NCBI GenBank assembly: GCA_018829205.1
Contig: JAHJUE010000010.1
Span: 186,001 to 250,000, forward strand
Direction of reading: 5' to 3'
Source: Bacteroidota bacterium
GTDB taxonomy: Bacteria > Bacteroidota > Ignavibacteria > Ignavibacteriales > Melioribacteraceae
Length of the DNA: 64,000 nucleotides
Shown: positions 62,394-64,000 of the stretch, piece after piece
Position numbering within the stretch: position 1 is the first letter of the stretch
How the letters are laid out: each line of letters starts with the position of its first letter
The notes under the pieces: generated by a model
Told to the model about the DNA's origin: nothing
What the model saw: only the letters and a program-made list of their open reading frames with translations
The model's database searches: none
Made by a program: the position numbers and the translations under genes

Positions 62394-63890
62394 TTAATAT
62401 TTTTCATATGCTTCCATAAGCGCATCGCTTAAAAGGTCGGCTACTTTTTTTGCGCCCTGGTCATTAAAATGAATATAGTCTCTAAAGGCTAAAGGCGGAT
62501 TTGAATTCACCCATGTCGGCATTGAATCTTTTCCTCCCATCGCTTCAAACAGGTTCCAGAAGGCAATGTCGGTTTCTTTTGCAATATTAATTTGTGTTTT
62601 TAACAGTTTCAGTATTGAAGGATCTGTAACAAAATTACTCCCTCTTTTCATACTTTTATCATGAACGCTTAACATTAAAAAACTTGTATTGGGAAAAGCC
62701 TCTTTCAGTTTATTAATAACATTAATCATTTCTCTTTCGTACCATGAATAGTTGCTTCTAACCGATCCGGCGGCATTTAATCCGAATTGAAGTATAATAA
62801 GTTTATAATTCAGCAATGAATCGAATTGTTTAAGAACATCAACCGATAAATGTGAAAGGTCGACCCCGGTATTTCCTCTCAAAGGGAAATTATCTACGTA
62901 AACTCCGTTTCCGTTTTCAAGAAGGGTTCCGTAAAAATAAGCCTGGTCCTTGTTCGGAATATCAATATGTAATTTTTTAGCGTCTCTGTTAGTCGTTAAT
63001 ACTAATTCTTGAATTTTTTCTCCTCTTTCAAGTCTCGCGCTTTTAGCAGGTTCGTTATCAAAAGAATAGTTTATAGAATAATTTTTTGCATTTGAGTATA
63101 ATAATCTGGCGGTATTGAAAGATCTTAAATAAGGATATCTTGTAGTTGTTTCATATTGAACCCATACATCATTTGCATCGGGCACAAAGTTTTCACCGCT
63201 TATACCCAGAGGAAGTCTATCAGGGTTAGTACCGTACAGCGAGCCTTCTTTCCAATTTTCCGAAAACGTATGTTTTGTTGTCTGGCGGAACTGAATATCT
63301 TGTGAAGTCATTGAAACAAATCCGACTCCGTTTCCACCGAATTTTTTCTGCAGATTTTCTCTTAAGTCCGCAGTCACTAAATCACCTTCAATTGCGGAAT
63401 CTCCGAAATGGGCGACTCTAATTTTTTCAGTTTTAGATTTTTTAACTGCTTCAAAAAAATGTTTCAGCTGGCCTAAATTTCCTACAATTTTTTCCTTGCT
63501 TGTTTTAGGTTTGGAATTAGCCGAGCTAAGATATAAGTCAATTTTTTCCGATTCTGTTTCCGCAAAATTTTGTGCCAGATCGCTTAATTTATTCAAAACA
63601 GAAAATTCAGCATAGTTATATTTTTTTAGACTATTATTTTCAAGAAGCGCTCCGTCATCAGAACTAGAGTCATCACTTTCATTGTTGAAATAATCTTCGG
63701 TATTTTTATATTCTTCATAATAATCATCTTCACTTTCGTCATACTGTTTCAGGTCCGAAATAATATCTACATGTCTAACCTGTACTCCTAATATATTTAT
63801 GTCGTGCGGCAGCAGAGAAGCAACTAATAAAATCGTTATAGTTAATCCCATAATAAACAGCGGCTGCTTTATCATATTTTTGGCGGGCAT
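62394..63890 (-). CDS. SGNH/GDSL-type hydrolase, membrane-anchored
   Basis: A 498-aa protein. One N-terminal helix (about 10-28, PLFIMGLTITILLVASLLPH), an acidic low-complexity linker (45-85, rich in D, E, S), then an SGNH domain: GDSAIEGD (block I, Ser), QFGLNAAG (block III), and the Asp-His block DYIHFNDQG. Ser, Asp and His of the triad are present. These enzymes, often paired with an MBOAT acyltransferase, O-acetylate or deacetylate polysaccharide or cell wall. The following gene (63924) is another SGNH protein, supporting a polysaccharide-acylation cluster. Confidence 0.83.
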   Translation of the reverse strand: MPAKNMIKQPLFIMGLTITILLVASLLPHDINILGVQVRHVDIISDLKQYDESEDDYYEEYKNTEDYFNNESDDSSSDDGALLENNSLKKYNYAEFSVLNKLSDLAQNFAETESEKIDLYLSSANSKPKTSKEKIVGNLGQLKHFFEAVKKSKTEKIRVAHFGDSAIEGDLVTADLRENLQKKFGGNGVGFVSMTSQDIQFRQTTKHTFSENWKEGSLYGTNPDRLPLGISGENFVPDANDVWVQYETTTRYPYLRSFNTARLLYSNAKNYSINYSFDNEPAKSARLERGEKIQELVLTTNRDAKKLHIDIPNKDQAYFYGTLLENGNGVYVDNFPLRGNTGVDLSHLSVDVLKQFDSLLNYKLIILQFGLNAAGSVRSNYSWYEREMINVINKLKEAFPNTSFLMLSVHDKSMKRGSNFVTDPSILKLLKTQINIAKETDIAFWNLFEAMGGKDSMPTWVNSNPPLAFRDYIHFNDQGAKKVADLLSDALMEAYEKY

Positions 63891-63923
63891 ACTTATCTCC
63901 TAAATTATACACAATAAAAATTT

Positions 63924-64000
63924 TTATAATCCCAGTTCAGTTAAAACTTCGTCGATTTTTCTTCCCCAAATTTTATAACCACGGGCATTTAAATGTACGC
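63924..64000 (-). CDS. second SGNH hydrolase, partial (N-terminus beyond the window)
   Basis: The last 24 residues of a minus-strand frame read VHLNARGYKIWGRKIDEVLT then ELGL and stop at 63926-63924. The D-x-HLN-x-x-GY...W pattern is the final block of GDSL/SGNH hydrolases. It lies 33 bases upstream of the 62394 gene, so both are likely co-transcribed. The remainder is outside the window. Confidence 0.7.
   Translation of the reverse strand, partial: VHLNARGYKIWGRKIDEVLTELGL

Overview
The window is AT-rich bacterial DNA with tightly packed genes and weak or absent Shine-Dalgarno sequences. It is rich in PAS-containing histidine kinases, TPR proteins and secreted or outer-membrane proteins. 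The ferrochelatase has the cysteine-rich insertion typical of Bacteroidota. Together these suggest a member of the Bacteroidota/Chlorobi/Ignavibacteria lineage, most likely an Ignavibacteria-type organism; this is inference from protein style and no 16S gene is present.

Region 1 (1-3.2 kb) is chromosomal: the end of a UPF0316-type membrane protein gene, a sigma-54 activator, a NifX/NafY-like protein whose start codon sits in a perfect hairpin, and a DUF1858 gene cut off near 3204. Region 2 (3.2-6.8 kb) looks like a phage remnant: endolysin, holin and a small membrane protein on the minus strand, then plus-strand genes including a DUF6266-like protein. It also holds an 11-bp tandem repeat array and paired palindromes.

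Region 3 (6,981-31,440) is a 24.4-kb integrative element in the 3' end of tRNA-Thr(TGT). It is bounded by a 47-bp direct repeat, with GTACAGT arm-type sites just inside each end. Its left arm has two tandem tyrosine recombinases, a D5/P4-type primase-helicase and an iteron-like region. Its right arm has an excisionase-like protein, a very divergent family-A DNA polymerase-like protein, a RadC/JAB protein and small ORFs. Between them is a 15-kb one-direction defence island: a PLD-SNF2 helicase, an Eco57I-class methyltransferase, a 108-aa protein and a ComEC-like metallo-beta-lactamase protein packed end to end; then SIR2 and HerA (a known anti-phage pair), a KTSC protein, a PD-(D/E)XK nuclease and an AlbA_2/HATPase/wHTH protein.

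Region 4 (31.8-50.2 kb) is chromosomal and dominated by signalling: a heme-binding-type sensor kinase, a SpoIID/LytB protein, a tetraheme cytochrome c, hemH, four more large kinases with an Rcp1-like response regulator, and a kinase/OmpR regulator pair. Region 5 (50.2-64 kb) holds signal peptidase I, a sodium:solute symporter with a tiny coupled membrane ORF, a DUF2911-TPR protein, secreted proteins (twin galactose-binding domains, HEAT repeats, a lipoprotein with five exact 93-residue repeats), a TPR/beta-barrel protein and two SGNH hydrolase genes, the last cut by the window edge.

The most novel-looking content is the helicase-methyltransferase-108aa-MBL unit and the polymerase-like protein. 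Family calls were made by eye from motifs; none was checked by database search.
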